This document shows, piece after piece, positions 52,177 through 62,045 of a DNA stretch of 64,000 nucleotides; within the stretch, counting starts at the first letter, position 1; each line of letters opens with the position of its first letter. Source of the DNA: Bacillota bacterium (GTDB taxonomy: Bacteria > Bacillota > Clostridia > Clostridiales > Clostridiaceae); the NCBI GenBank assembly GCA_021781745.1, contig JAJXWH010000025.1, forward strand, positions 1 to 64,000. The letters are read 5' to 3'. The notes under the pieces are model-generated. The model was not told the origin of the DNA and did no database searches. It saw only the letters and a list, made by a program, of their open reading frames with translations. Both the position numbers and the translations under genes were made by a program.

Positions 52177-54285
52177 ATGGAATTAAAAAGATTTAATCAA
52201 AAAGATATAATTTTTGCATTAGATATAGGAACAAGATCTATTATAGGAACAGTAGGCATTATAAAAGATAAGAAGTTCCAAGTAGTGTGCGAAAAATATT
52301 TAGAACATGAAGAAAGAGCTATGGTGGACGGTCAAATACATGATATCACTTTAGTTGCGTCTGTTGTTCAAAAGGTTAAGAACTATCTTGAAGAAGAACT
52401 ACAAATACAATTAAATGAAGTATCTATTGCAGCTGCTGGTAGATTCTTAAGAACAATTGATGTAAGATCAGATATTGATCTTAATGAAGATGAAGAGGTA
52501 AATAAAGAAATAGTAAGAAGCCTGGAATTAAGCGCTGTGAAAAAAGCAGAGGAAGAAATATCTGCTACAACTGAAGGTAAATTATACTGCGTAGGATATT
52601 CAGTAAAGAACTTCTATTTAAATGGTTTCTTAATATCTAATCTAATAGGACACAAAGGTGAGAATATTGGTGCAGAAGTAATAGCAACATTTTTACCAAG
52701 ATCCGTAATTGACTCTCTTTATGCTGTAATGAATAGGGTAAATTTAAAGGTGGTAAACTTAACTCTAGAACCAATAGCAGCAATGGAAGCTACCATACCA
52801 AAAAACTTGCGTTTATTAAATATTGCCTTAGTAGATATTGGTGCAGGTACCTCAGATATAGCCATAAGCTCAAAGGAAAGCATTTCTGCTTATGGAATGG
52901 TGCCAATGGCAGGAGATGAAATTACTGAAGCTATTGTTCAAGAATATTTAGTAGATTTTAATACTGCTGAAAATATAAAAAGATCTATAGTAAAAGAAAA
53001 AGAAGTAACATATATTGATGTTTTAGGATTAGAAAATATATTAGCTTCAGAAAATGTGTTTAAACTAATTAACAATATTGTTTCAAAAACTGCAGAAGAA
53101 GTATCTAAAAAGATCTTAGAATTAAATGGTGACAAGGCACCTAGTGCTGTATTTTTAGTAGGGGGAGGAGCGCATACACCGGGAATATTGGAGGCGATTT
53201 CTGAGAAACTAAAGCTTCCTCCACAAAGAATTGCAATAAAAGATAGGCAATCAGTGACTGAATGCATTTCAGATAATAAATTGGGCTCTGCTGGAGTTAC
53301 TGTGCTTGGAATAGCACTAGCTGCAATAAGAAGCTTGGGAAATGATTTTATTGATGTAAATTTAAATAATGATCCAATTAGTTTATTTAATTCTCATAAA
53401 CATACTATAATGGATGTACTGCTTCAAGCTGGAATAAATCCTTCTTTACTCATAAGCAAGAATGGGAAAAGTGTAAGGTTTACTTATAATGGATGTAAAA
53501 GAATTGTTTTTGGCGAATATGGAGTTAATGCAAAGATTACAATTAATGGGCAGGAGGCTACACTTGAAACTGAAGTTAAGGCAAATGATAACATAATTCT
53601 AGAATATGCCCAAAATGGAAAAGATGCGGCTCCAAAATTATCAGAGAATATTAGGAATATAAACTCTATATCAGTATATTTAGATAAAGAAATAATTAAT
53701 ATTGAACCAATGATACTTGTTAATGGTGAAAGAGAAGATTTAGATTATATAATAAAAAATGGTGACGAAGTAAATGTTTTTTTACCATGTAAAGCTCACG
53801 ACTTCAAAAGATATATTTTAAATGAAGATGTAAATATTTATATAGCTGGTAACCTTCTTGAAGATGATTATGAAATATCAGAAGGAAGTCATTTAATAAA
53901 AGAAGCTAAGGTACAAGAAGAAAATAAGATTAATGAAAAAATTATAGTAGAAGAGGACACAATAAAAGAAATAAATAAAGAAAATGCTAGTGAATATGAT
54001 GATCTAAATAATGAAGATAAGTCAGACAATAATATTGATGAAAGACAAAAGGAGATTGCAGCTACAAAAAAAGAGCTACCTAGTATAACAGTAGTTGTTA
54101 ATGGAAATAATGTAACATTAAAAGATAAAACGCAATATCTTATTGTTGATATATTTAATTATATAGATTTTGATTTAACTGTGGCAAAAGGCATAATAAA
54201 TTTAAAGCTAAATGGAGAAAAAGCAGCTTATACTGCCACAATAAAAGAGGGAGATATTATTGAAGTTTTTTGGAGTGATAATTAA
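52177..54285 (+). CDS. FtsA/PilM-like actin-fold ATPase with long C-terminal extension
   Basis: 702 residues from ATG 52177 (AAAGG upstream; ATG 52129 has no site). The actin-like core spans about 8-360: FALDIGTRSIIGTVG (phosphate 1), VSIAAAGRFLRT, LVDIGAGTSDIAI (phosphate 2, Asp220) and FLVGGGAHTPGIL (adenosine motif from Gly329). FtsA proteins are about 400-420 residues; here about 340 more follow. These include beta-rich segments with NGQEATLETEVKANDNIILEY, ILVNGEREDLDYIIKNGDEVNVFL and, at the very end, LKLNGEKAAYTATIKEGDIIEVFW, which look like repeated beta-grasp units split by an acidic linker (about 585-630). No amphipathic membrane-tail of true FtsA is seen. Role in division or envelope is inferred. 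Confidence 0.8.
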   Translation: MELKRFNQKDIIFALDIGTRSIIGTVGIIKDKKFQVVCEKYLEHEERAMVDGQIHDITLVASVVQKVKNYLEEELQIQLNEVSIAAAGRFLRTIDVRSDIDLNEDEEVNKEIVRSLELSAVKKAEEEISATTEGKLYCVGYSVKNFYLNGFLISNLIGHKGENIGAEVIATFLPRSVIDSLYAVMNRVNLKVVNLTLEPIAAMEATIPKNLRLLNIALVDIGAGTSDIAISSKESISAYGMVPMAGDEITEAIVQEYLVDFNTAENIKRSIVKEKEVTYIDVLGLENILASENVFKLINNIVSKTAEEVSKKILELNGDKAPSAVFLVGGGAHTPGILEAISEKLKLPPQRIAIKDRQSVTECISDNKLGSAGVTVLGIALAAIRSLGNDFIDVNLNNDPISLFNSHKHTIMDVLLQAGINPSLLISKNGKSVRFTYNGCKRIVFGEYGVNAKITINGQEATLETEVKANDNIILEYAQNGKDAAPKLSENIRNINSISVYLDKEIINIEPMILVNGEREDLDYIIKNGDEVNVFLPCKAHDFKRYILNEDVNIYIAGNLLEDDYEISEGSHLIKEAKVQEENKINEKIIVEEDTIKEINKENASEYDDLNNEDKSDNNIDERQKEIAATKKELPSITVVVNGNNVTLKDKTQYLIVDIFNYIDFDLTVAKGIINLKLNGEKAAYTATIKEGDIIEVFWSDN

Positions 54286-54338
54286 TTACCCCAAATTTTA
54301 GTTTGAAAGATTAATGTAATTATGGAGGAACCAAGAAA

Positions 54339-55520
54339 GTGATAGATTTTAAAAAAGAAGCTAACTTAATAAAAGAGGAACTTATAAAAATAAGAAGGGA
54401 CTTACATGAACATCCAGAACTTGGATTTGAAGAAGTAAGAACATCGAAGGTAATTAAAGATTTCTTGGAGGCTAATAATATTCCATATATTGAAGTAGCA
54501 AGAACAGGAGTATGTGGAATTATAAAAGGAACAAAAGAAGGGAATAATAAAACTATAGCGCTAAGAGGAGATATAGACGGTCTTCCTATTAAAGATATGA
54601 AAACTTGTGAATTTAAATCTAAAATAGATGGAAGGATGCATGCTTGTGGTCATGATGCACATACTACAATACTTATGGGAGCTGGAAAGATATTAAATAA
54701 TAATAAAGATAAGTTTTCAGGAACTGTAAAATTATTATTTGAACCTGCAGAAGAAACTACAGGCGGAGCAACTCCAATGATAGATGAAGGGATTTTAGAA
54801 AATCCTAAAGTTGATTGTATTCTTGGTCTTCACGTAGATGAAGAAACAGAATGTGGAACTATAAAAATAAAAAAAGGGGTTGTTAATGCAGCTTCTAATC
54901 CATTTAGTATAAAAATAACAGGTCAGGGAGGCCACGGAGCATCACCTCATACAACTGTTGACCCCATAGTTATTGCAAGTCATATTGTAGTAGCTCTTCA
55001 GACAATAGTGAGTAGAGAAATAGCCCCTGTAAATCCTATAGTTATTACTGTTGGAACGTTACATGCAGGGACTGCTCAAAATATTATTCCAGGGGAAGCA
55101 ACTTTAAGCGGAATGATTAGGACTATGACAAAAGAGGATAGGGCATTTGCTATACAAAGATTAAATGAAATTGTGAATGGAATTGCAACAATGTCGAGAG
55201 CTAAGGCGGAAATTAAGATAGAGGAAAGCTATCCTTGTCTTTATAATAGTGATGAATTTGTAGATTTAGTTAGTGATAGCGCAAGTGTGATTTTAGGTAA
55301 AGAAAATGTTTTAGAGCAAAAAGCACCTAAAATGGGAGTTGAAAGCTTTGCGTATTTTGCTAATGAAAGGCCAAGTGCGTTTTATTTCTTAGGTAGTGGA
55401 AATAAAAATAAAGGAACTACAGAGCCTGCACACAGTAATTTATTTGATATTGATGAAGATTGCCTTCCAATTGGAGCTTCTATTCAAGCTTTAGCAGCAT
55501 TTAATTATTTGACAGAATAG
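54339..55520 (+). CDS. M20-family amidohydrolase/peptidase
   Basis: 393 residues from GTG with GGAGGAA upstream. Zinc-dependent M20D-type hydrolase of N-acyl amino acids or similar: LRRDLHEHPELGFEE-like start (IRRDLHEHPELGFEEVRTSK), metal motif MHACGHDAHTTILMGA, EPAEETTGGATPMIDEG with the catalytic glutamate, GLHVDE, the dimerisation segment GGHGASPHTTVDPI, and AHSNLFDIDEDCL. Relatives include hippurate hydrolase, IAA-amino-acid hydrolase and N-acetyldiaminopimelate deacetylase; the substrate cannot be told. Starts 53 bases after the FtsA-like gene. Confidence 0.9.
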   Translation: MIDFKKEANLIKEELIKIRRDLHEHPELGFEEVRTSKVIKDFLEANNIPYIEVARTGVCGIIKGTKEGNNKTIALRGDIDGLPIKDMKTCEFKSKIDGRMHACGHDAHTTILMGAGKILNNNKDKFSGTVKLLFEPAEETTGGATPMIDEGILENPKVDCILGLHVDEETECGTIKIKKGVVNAASNPFSIKITGQGGHGASPHTTVDPIVIASHIVVALQTIVSREIAPVNPIVITVGTLHAGTAQNIIPGEATLSGMIRTMTKEDRAFAIQRLNEIVNGIATMSRAKAEIKIEESYPCLYNSDEFVDLVSDSASVILGKENVLEQKAPKMGVESFAYFANERPSAFYFLGSGNKNKGTTEPAHSNLFDIDEDCLPIGASIQALAAFNYLTE

Positions 55521-55526
55521 TTACAT

Positions 55527-55566
55527 TTAAGGATATTGCTGTAAATAAAATTGACAATATCCTTAA
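55527..55566. repeat. Hairpin between the amidohydrolase and pseudouridine synthase genes
   Basis: Perfect 12-bp stem TTAAGGATATTG (55527-55538) with CAATATCCTTAA (55555-55566). It is followed by As on the plus strand, so it is not a typical terminator. Confidence 0.6.
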
Positions 55567-55611
55567 AAAACTAGATAATGCTAAGGGTAATAAAATTAGG
55601 AGTGATTGTAT

Positions 55612-56586
55612 TTGAAGATAGAAATAGGTCCAAATGAAGCAGGTCAGAGATTAGATAAATTTTTAAGAAAATTATTAAAGGATGTACCATTAAGTGCAAT
55701 CTTTAAAGCTTTGAGAAAAAAAGATATAAGAGTTAATGATAAAAAAGAAAATGAAAAATACTTTTTACAAGAAGGAGATATAGTAGAAATTAGATACATT
55801 CAAAGTAAAAAGGAAGATAAAACTGACAAGTTTATCAAAGTTAATGCAAAAGGAATTAAAATTGCATTTGAAGATGAAAATATATTAGTGCTTGAAAAAT
55901 GGCCGAATATCTTGGTTCATTCAGATACTAAAGATAGCGAGGAACCAACACTTACAGACTATGTATTATCATATTTAAATGATAAGGGAGCTTATGTGCC
56001 AGAAAATGAACTGACTTTTACACCAGCAGCTTGCAATAGGTTAGACAGAAATACAGCTGGTATTGTTATTTTTGGAAAAACTTTTGAAGGGTTAAAATGC
56101 ATTAATGAAGCTATAAGAGAAGATGAAATAAAGAAGTATTATTATACTCTAGCAAAAGGTAAAATAAGAAACGGACTTTATGAAGCGTACATAGTAAAAA
56201 ATCCAGAAACTAATGTATCTAAGATTTATGACAGCGAAGTTGAGAATTCTAAAAAAATAGCAATGGAAATAAGTACAGTGGAAACAAATGGTGCATATTC
56301 GCTTATAGATATTAATTTAATAACAGGACGAAGCCATCAAATTAGGGCACATTTGGCTCATTTAGGAAATCCGATAATTGGAGATAATAAATATGGAGAT
56401 AAGAAATTAAATTCATTTTTTGAGAATAAATATGGTCTAAATTATCAATATTTATATGCTTATAAATTAAATTTTAGAAAGATTAATGGTAAGCTTGAAT
56501 ATTTGAAAAATAAGACTATAGCAGTTGCACTACCTCCAATGTTAAAAAAAATAAAACAAGATGTGTTTAAGTTTTCGCTTAGATAG
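55612..56586 (+). CDS. RluA-family rRNA/tRNA pseudouridine synthase
   Basis: 324 residues from TTG 55612 (AGGAG at 55599-55603, 8-base spacing; TTG 55606 would be too close). N-terminal S4 RNA-binding domain (about 10-62: QRLDKFLRKLLKDVP... DIRVNDKKENEKYFLQEGDIVEI). Catalytic domain with ACNRLDRNTAGIVIF (catalytic Asp145), YYYTLAKGKI and INLITGRSHQIRAHLAHLGNPIIGD. The target is not deducible; closest in layout to RluC/RluD. Ten bases before the flippase gene, so they are coupled. Confidence 0.92.
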   Translation: MKIEIGPNEAGQRLDKFLRKLLKDVPLSAIFKALRKKDIRVNDKKENEKYFLQEGDIVEIRYIQSKKEDKTDKFIKVNAKGIKIAFEDENILVLEKWPNILVHSDTKDSEEPTLTDYVLSYLNDKGAYVPENELTFTPAACNRLDRNTAGIVIFGKTFEGLKCINEAIREDEIKKYYYTLAKGKIRNGLYEAYIVKNPETNVSKIYDSEVENSKKIAMEISTVETNGAYSLIDINLITGRSHQIRAHLAHLGNPIIGDNKYGDKKLNSFFENKYGLNYQYLYAYKLNFRKINGKLEYLKNKTIAVALPPMLKKIKQDVFKFSLR

Positions 56587-56595
56587 GAGGTAATT

Positions 56596-58215
56596 ATGGA
56601 GGAAAGATCAGCCAGTAGTAATAGGGGCTTTTTAATTCTTTCAGTAGCGGGGATTTTATCTAAAGTAATATCAGTATTTTATATACCACTCCTTCAAAGA
56701 ATAATAGGTCTTGATGGATATGGTATATATCAAAATTGTTATGAAGTATTTTTATTTGTATATGCAGTTACAAATTTAGGAACTCAGCCGGCTATCGCAA
56801 AAGTAGTTGCAGAACTTATGGCCCTAGAAAAACCTAATGATGCAATAAGGGCACTTAAGATATCTAGAACTCTTTTGGCTTTAGCTGGTGGTATATTAAC
56901 AATTTTCTTAATGATATTTGCATTTCCTATTGGAAAAGCGATAGGCAACCCTTCAGCATCTTATGGAATTTTAATGCTTGCTCCAAGCATATTTGTTACA
57001 TCACTTTTATCATCTTATAGGGGATACTTCCAAGGTAGAAATAGTATGACGGCTATTGCTGTATCTCAAGTAATAGAACAAGTTATAAATATTGTGATTA
57101 GTTTGGGATGCGCTTATATTTTAATGAAAGTAAGTGTTGAATATGGCAGTGCTGGAGGTACTGTAGGTACTTCAGTAGGTGCTCTTATTGCATGTCTTTA
57201 TATGGTTTATATTTATGGTAAGAATAATTTTGAAGAAGAAGCTATAGAAGCTCAGCATAATCATAATACTAAGAGAGTAAGGACTAAGCATATAATTAGG
57301 AAATTAATAAAATACGGACTACCGATTACTTTGAGTTCTGGGCTTCAGAACTTCGGTAGCTTAGTAGATATGGTGAATGTTAACAGCAGATTAGCATTTG
57401 CGGGATTCACTGCAGAGCAGTCACATGTCCTTTATGGAGTTTTAGGAAGATATAAAACCTTACTTTCTGTACCTCTAATAATAGTGACAGCCCTTGGGAC
57501 AACCGTATTGCCGGCAGTAGCTGCAGCTATGGCATTAAAAGATAAAAAAGAAGTAAGAAGAAAAACTACTTTTGCTTTTAGAATAACGTTTATAATTACA
57601 ATACCTGCAGCAGTAGGGCTTGCGTGTTTAGCTAAAGAAGTTTTTGAATTATTATATGGAACAACCCAAGGCTTTGAATTGATGGTATGGGGATCAGTAG
57701 TATTAATTCTTATGGCCGTTGTATCTATTCAAACTGTTATACTTCAGAGTATGAATAAACTTTATTTTGTTCTTGGTACATTTAGCATAGGTATTATTGC
57801 TAAAATAGTAGCTAATTATATATTAGTAGGAATGCCAGATATAAATATTTTAGGAGTAGTAGTAGGGAATTTCTTATGGTTTGCAATACCATTTATTTTA
57901 AACCAAAGGGCTTTAAAAAAAGCGCTTAGAGTGAAAATACCAATGTTAAGAAATATAATAAAACCACTTGCAGCTTCAATAGTAATGGCTGGAACAATAT
58001 TAGCAATAAGAGTACCTGTATCAGAAATACTAATAATAACAAACCAAAATATTATCATAAAGGGAATATCAACATTAGTAATGATTTCTGCTGGAGGATT
58101 TGTGTATTTATATTTAATGGTATTATTGGGAGGAATTACAAAGAGCGATATTAATAGTATATCATCTCGTATTTTTACCTACTTACCTAGATTTTTAAGA
58201 AAAAAGTTAAAATAG
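56596..58215 (+). CDS. MOP-superfamily flippase (SpoVB/MurJ-like polysaccharide exporter)
   Basis: 539 residues; ATAGGAGG upstream. About 14 membrane helices (e.g. GFLILSVAGILSKVISVFYIPLLQRIIG, LLAPSIFVTSLLSSYRGYFQGR, LPITLSSGLQNFGSLVDMVNV, VPLIIVTALGTTVLPAVAAAMA). The N-terminal helix with YGIYQNCYEVFLFVYAVTNLGTQPAIAKVVAE is typical of the SpoVB/YtgP branch, and YtgP-like (lipid II flippase Amj/MurJ relatives) is likely. It probably flips lipid-linked cell-wall precursors. Convergent with a second member of the same superfamily (spoVB), sharing one terminator. Confidence 0.9.
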   Translation: MEERSASSNRGFLILSVAGILSKVISVFYIPLLQRIIGLDGYGIYQNCYEVFLFVYAVTNLGTQPAIAKVVAELMALEKPNDAIRALKISRTLLALAGGILTIFLMIFAFPIGKAIGNPSASYGILMLAPSIFVTSLLSSYRGYFQGRNSMTAIAVSQVIEQVINIVISLGCAYILMKVSVEYGSAGGTVGTSVGALIACLYMVYIYGKNNFEEEAIEAQHNHNTKRVRTKHIIRKLIKYGLPITLSSGLQNFGSLVDMVNVNSRLAFAGFTAEQSHVLYGVLGRYKTLLSVPLIIVTALGTTVLPAVAAAMALKDKKEVRRKTTFAFRITFIITIPAAVGLACLAKEVFELLYGTTQGFELMVWGSVVLILMAVVSIQTVILQSMNKLYFVLGTFSIGIIAKIVANYILVGMPDINILGVVVGNFLWFAIPFILNQRALKKALRVKIPMLRNIIKPLAASIVMAGTILAIRVPVSEILIITNQNIIIKGISTLVMISAGGFVYLYLMVLLGGITKSDINSISSRIFTYLPRFLRKKLK

Positions 58216-58238
58216 TTATTTAATGATTGAAAGAAGAT

Positions 58239-58298
58239 AATACTCTATTGCGTGGCGTTGTAAAATATTTTGCGACGATACGCAATAGAGTATTATTT
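58239..58298. terminator. Bidirectional terminator between the two flippase genes
   Basis: Perfect 15-bp outer stem AATACTCTATTGCGT (58239-58253) with 58280-58294, with further pairing of gttgtaaaa and ttttgcgac inside; T-rich on both strands. Confidence 0.92.
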
Positions 58299-58326
58299 CT
58301 TTTATAGTAGGTGAATAGGTACTTGC

Positions 58327-59826
58327 TTAGTCTCCGCTTTCTCCAAAAGTTCCAAGGTATGCAAAAACCGCAAACACAAGACCCATGATAACAAAATTGT
58401 TAATAATTAGGGAGTGGGTTAACATGTGCTTTGAAAATATATTTATAATCAAGAAGGTGAGAAAGCCAAGTAGTATATAGATTACGATATTTGACTGATT
58501 TAAATTAAGTTCAATATGTTTATTTACCTCATACATATTAAGAATAAAGCCTATTGTGCATGCAATCAGCATGGTTAAGCTGTATCCGAATATATTTATA
58601 GAATGAATGGCAGTAAATATGTATAAACATATTAATTCAATTACAGCTTCAATTAATGAGTTTCTGAGAATTATGCTTTGCCTATTAAGACCGTTCAATA
58701 CCCCGAACATAGTTACAGCTGGAAAAAATATTGGTGCCGTAAGTGAAGCAAATCTAATATATTGGCCTAAATCATTTCTTCCATAAAACATTTCACCTAG
58801 AGAATTTGGAATTACGTTACAAATAATTGTAGTTGCTATTCCAAGTAAAAATGCAACTTTTAGTACTTTTCTTATTCTGACAGAAGCTTCGTATTGTTTT
58901 CCGAGTACTAAAGATTGTGAGAGGTCAGGAATTAATAATGTATTAATTGTAGAAACCACAATTAATGGTATGGTTATTATGCTAAGTGCCATGCCTGTAT
59001 ATTTTCCTATCATACTTAGAGCTTCAGTATAATTAAAACCAGCAGCTAGTAATCGCCTGGGAACAATTAAGGTAGATAGTGTTCCTAAAATATTAGTTAA
59101 GAAACCATTTAAGCAAAGTGGTATTGCAATAATTACAACATCAAAAAGAAGCTGAAAACCACTTTCAGGTACTTCGTGAGAAATCGGCATTTTGTTTATA
59201 GAATACTTATAATAAATATAAAGAAAAATTAGGCTTTGAAATTCGCCTATACATAGTGCAACAGTAGCTAGGGTTACCATGCCTTCTAAGGTTTGAGCAT
59301 TAGTTAAATAAATAAGTAAGCTTACAGTTAAAATCCTCATGGCTTTTTCGCAAATATCAATTATGGCAGGTACTGTGATTCTAGAGGTTCCGTAAAAATA
59401 CCCCTTAAGTATATTTGAAATTGCTATGCAAACCATAGCTGGGCAGATAACTTTTATGGCGTTTATAGTTCTTACATCGTTCACACCGTATTTTCCAAGT
59501 AACGGAGCGCAAAGAAATACTATAATGCCTATTAAAAATGCCCAAGATATGTTAAATAAAGATACAACTCTAATAGTTTTCACTATATTATTATGGTCAT
59601 TCTTCTGAGAATAAACAGCGGTTATTTTAGAAATGGATGCAACTATACCTGCTGTCATAAGACATATAAATAAATTGTAAATAGGCATGACCAAATTATA
59701 AAGTCCCATTCCTTCAGCACCTAAGACTTTAGAAAGATATATTGAAAAAATAAAGCCCAATATACCAGTAGTAACATTTGATGATATTAATAAAAAAGAA
59801 TTCTTAACAAAATTATCTTTATCCAC
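58327..59826 (-). CDS. spoVB: Stage V sporulation protein B
   Basis: 499 residues on the minus strand, GGAGGGAGTG upstream. MOP-superfamily flippase with about 14 membrane segments: FLLISSNVTTGILGFIFSIYLSKVLGAEGMGLYNLVMPIYNLFICLMTAGI, KGYFYGTSRITVPAI, IPLCLNGFLTNILGTLSTLIVPRRL, TIPLIVVSTINTLLIPDLSQS, MFGVLNGLNRQ. The start and the YFYG segment fit SpoVB, which acts in spore cortex peptidoglycan synthesis in the mother cell. It supports a spore-forming host. A generic exporter role is the main alternative. Confidence 0.88.
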   Translation of the reverse strand: MDKDNFVKNSFLLISSNVTTGILGFIFSIYLSKVLGAEGMGLYNLVMPIYNLFICLMTAGIVASISKITAVYSQKNDHNNIVKTIRVVSLFNISWAFLIGIIVFLCAPLLGKYGVNDVRTINAIKVICPAMVCIAISNILKGYFYGTSRITVPAIIDICEKAMRILTVSLLIYLTNAQTLEGMVTLATVALCIGEFQSLIFLYIYYKYSINKMPISHEVPESGFQLLFDVVIIAIPLCLNGFLTNILGTLSTLIVPRRLLAAGFNYTEALSMIGKYTGMALSIITIPLIVVSTINTLLIPDLSQSLVLGKQYEASVRIRKVLKVAFLLGIATTIICNVIPNSLGEMFYGRNDLGQYIRFASLTAPIFFPAVTMFGVLNGLNRQSIILRNSLIEAVIELICLYIFTAIHSINIFGYSLTMLIACTIGFILNMYEVNKHIELNLNQSNIVIYILLGFLTFLIINIFSKHMLTHSLIINNFVIMGLVFAVFAYLGTFGESGD

Positions 59827-60053
59827 GGCTCACTCCCTCCTTCCTTTAAACCACTATAAACATATTCATATAATGTGTAAAATATGAGACCTTTACGAAA
59901 TAAATTAATTTACTTAAGTTTTCATAATTAAATCTTTTAAGTTATTAGAAAAGGGAGGTCTTATTTTAATAGATTTACAATATAAATTTAATAGGAAATT
60001 TTTATTTGTTATAAAATTACATAATTACATTAAATCAGTAAGGGGAGAGTGAA

Positions 60054-61361
60054 GTGAGAAGGTTTCTAAAATTTTTAAGTGTTTCGGTCATAATAGTTGT
60101 GGTAGCATTTGGAGTATTTAGATTTTCTAATGAATATAGAATGAGCACATTAAAAAATAACATTAGTTGGAGTGTTGCATATAAAAACTGTAAAAATTCT
60201 GTAGCTTTCGATAAGGATGAAAATAAAAACACCTATGTAGCTTATGATAATTATATTAAGGTTATTAGAGATGACGGAAGGGAAGAAACTTTACTGCAAG
60301 ATAAATCCTTAAAAATAGAAAATATAATTTATTATAAGAGTAAGTTATACTTTATTTCAAATTCTAGTTTATATGAATATGATTTAGGAAGTAAAAATTT
60401 AAAATCAATTTTAGATAAAATACCGTCTGAAGGCAAATATCTCGATAGAAATCTAATTATTAAAGATTCAAAACTTCTTTTATCCATAGGAAGTGCTACA
60501 AATTCTGGTGTGGCTACCTATGACAGCAAGTATTCCCCTGATAAGATTCCTTATGATAAAAGCTCAATAGATATTACATTAAATGGATTTAATTATGGAG
60601 AAAAGAAAACAGGTGCTTTTATGCCTTACGGGAATTCTAGTGAGCAGGGGCAACGAATAAAAGCGCAAAGTTTAGCCAATGCCTGTATTGTTGAAATAAA
60701 CTTAAGTAATAATAAGGCAGCATTATATTCTTCAGGAATAAGAAATATTAAAGGCTGGGATTTAGACAGTGAAGGAGTTTTATATGGTATTGTAGGAGGT
60801 ATGGAAAGCACTGGAGAAAGGCCTATTAATAGAGACTCAGATTACCTTTACAAAATAGATAAAGGTAAATGGTATGGATGGCCAGATTTCAGCGGTGGAG
60901 ATCCTATTACTTCCCCTAGGTTTAAGGGTGATAAGTTAGTTTCTAATCTTATATCAAATCCTCCAAACAAGATTGTTCAAGCACCTGTTTATCAATATTC
61001 GGATGTAGGGATAATAAGATATTTGGCTATAGATAAAGAAGGCAGAATATTAGATAAAAATTCAAAAATATATTTTGATAGTAAGGAAAATGTTATAGCT
61101 TCAATTGGAACAAATAATGTTGTTTATAACTTATTGAAATTAAAAGATATAAGCGATATAAAAGGAATAAAATATTCAGAAGGAGATATTTATATTTTAG
61201 ACAGTGGAGTAGGCTGTATATATAAATTACAATCAGAGAATTTGAATCTAAAGTTTAACTTACCAATGTCGATTTGGATATTTATATTTGTATTGTTACT
61301 TATATTAACTTGTTTGATTATTTATAAATTGTATTCTAAAAAAATGAAAATAACTAAATGA
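60054..61361 (+). CDS. Beta-propeller protein held by membrane helices at both ends
   Basis: 435 residues from GTG, AGGGGAG upstream. N-terminal membrane helix (about 5-22), a large outside domain rich in propeller-like repeats (IIYYKSKLYFISNSSLYEYDLGSKN, GWDLDSEGVLYGIVGG), and a C-terminal membrane helix (about 402-424). The motif KWYGWPDFSGGDPI (WYGWP at 273-277) is typical of the glucose/sorbosone dehydrogenase propeller superfamily. Whether it binds PQQ or is an enzyme is doubtful; key residues were not verified. Single gene with terminator. A sugar-sensing or wall role is only a guess. Confidence 0.75.
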   Translation: MRRFLKFLSVSVIIVVVAFGVFRFSNEYRMSTLKNNISWSVAYKNCKNSVAFDKDENKNTYVAYDNYIKVIRDDGREETLLQDKSLKIENIIYYKSKLYFISNSSLYEYDLGSKNLKSILDKIPSEGKYLDRNLIIKDSKLLLSIGSATNSGVATYDSKYSPDKIPYDKSSIDITLNGFNYGEKKTGAFMPYGNSSEQGQRIKAQSLANACIVEINLSNNKAALYSSGIRNIKGWDLDSEGVLYGIVGGMESTGERPINRDSDYLYKIDKGKWYGWPDFSGGDPITSPRFKGDKLVSNLISNPPNKIVQAPVYQYSDVGIIRYLAIDKEGRILDKNSKIYFDSKENVIASIGTNNVVYNLLKLKDISDIKGIKYSEGDIYILDSGVGCIYKLQSENLNLKFNLPMSIWIFIFVLLLILTCLIIYKLYSKKMKITK

Positions 61362-61368
61362 ATTATAA

Positions 61369-61408
61369 AGCTGCTTTAAAAGATATATTTTAGGGCAGTT
61401 TTTTTAAA
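61369..61408 (+). terminator. Terminator after the beta-propeller gene
   Basis: 13-bp stem AGCTGCTTTAAAA (61369-61381) with TTTTAGGGCAGTT (61388-61400), three G-U pairs, then TTTTT. Confidence 0.85.
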
Positions 61409-61490
61409 CTTTAAAAGATTTCATAGTTAAAATTATGGAAAATAGTGGTAGAATGTAATTATAGATATTGAGAGGTATGGAGGAATAACT

Positions 61491-62045
61491 ATGGGTAAAA
61501 CATTAGTAATAAATTTAGAAGATGTTGTTTTACAAGGGGATGTATTAGATGTAGGGGAAAAAAATCTTGGGATTATATATAGTATATCAAAAGAAGTAGA
61601 GGATGAATTATCACTAGATTACGTATCTAGCGATACTAAGATAGAATTGAAAAGTAGAGAATATGATGCTTGCACATTCTTTTTTGATTTAAACAAAATG
61701 TGGACTAGCTTAGAAAAAGAAAAATTGATTAAAGAAATAAGTTCATATTTGAAAGAGAATGGTGAAATATATATTTGGGATATAAATAAGGAAAGAGGAA
61801 AAGTATTTAACAATAAAATAAAGGTCATATTACCAAATGAAAAAGTTAAAGAATTTATGTTTAAAAATTTAAACATACTTTCAAGTTCAAATATTGAAGA
61901 AATAAAAAAAATTCTTGAAAAATACTTCGAAATAGAAGAAACTAAAGCATGGGAAGATGTTTTTTTTATAAAAGGAAAGAAATTGAAGATAAAAGTTAAA
62001 GTAGAGGAGAAAGTTAATTATGAAGGTATTAATTACAGCAATTGA
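61491..62045 (+). CDS. Methyltransferase-like protein coupled to a radical SAM gene
   Basis: 184 residues, TATGGAGGAA upstream. An alpha/beta pattern like a degenerate class I SAM methyltransferase: VLDVGEKNLGIIYSISKEVEDEL (motif I position, D-V-G), EYDACTFFFDLNKMW (motif IV position) and EKEKLIKEISSYLKENGEIYIWDINKERG (typical post-IV helix and strand). The glycine-rich SAM loop is short. Its 3' end overlaps the radical SAM gene by 26 bases, so the two are translated together and probably act together. Assignment to the fold is tentative. Confidence 0.65.
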   Translation: MGKTLVINLEDVVLQGDVLDVGEKNLGIIYSISKEVEDELSLDYVSSDTKIELKSREYDACTFFFDLNKMWTSLEKEKLIKEISSYLKENGEIYIWDINKERGKVFNNKIKVILPNEKVKEFMFKNLNILSSSNIEEIKKILEKYFEIEETKAWEDVFFIKGKKLKIKVKVEEKVNYEGINYSN

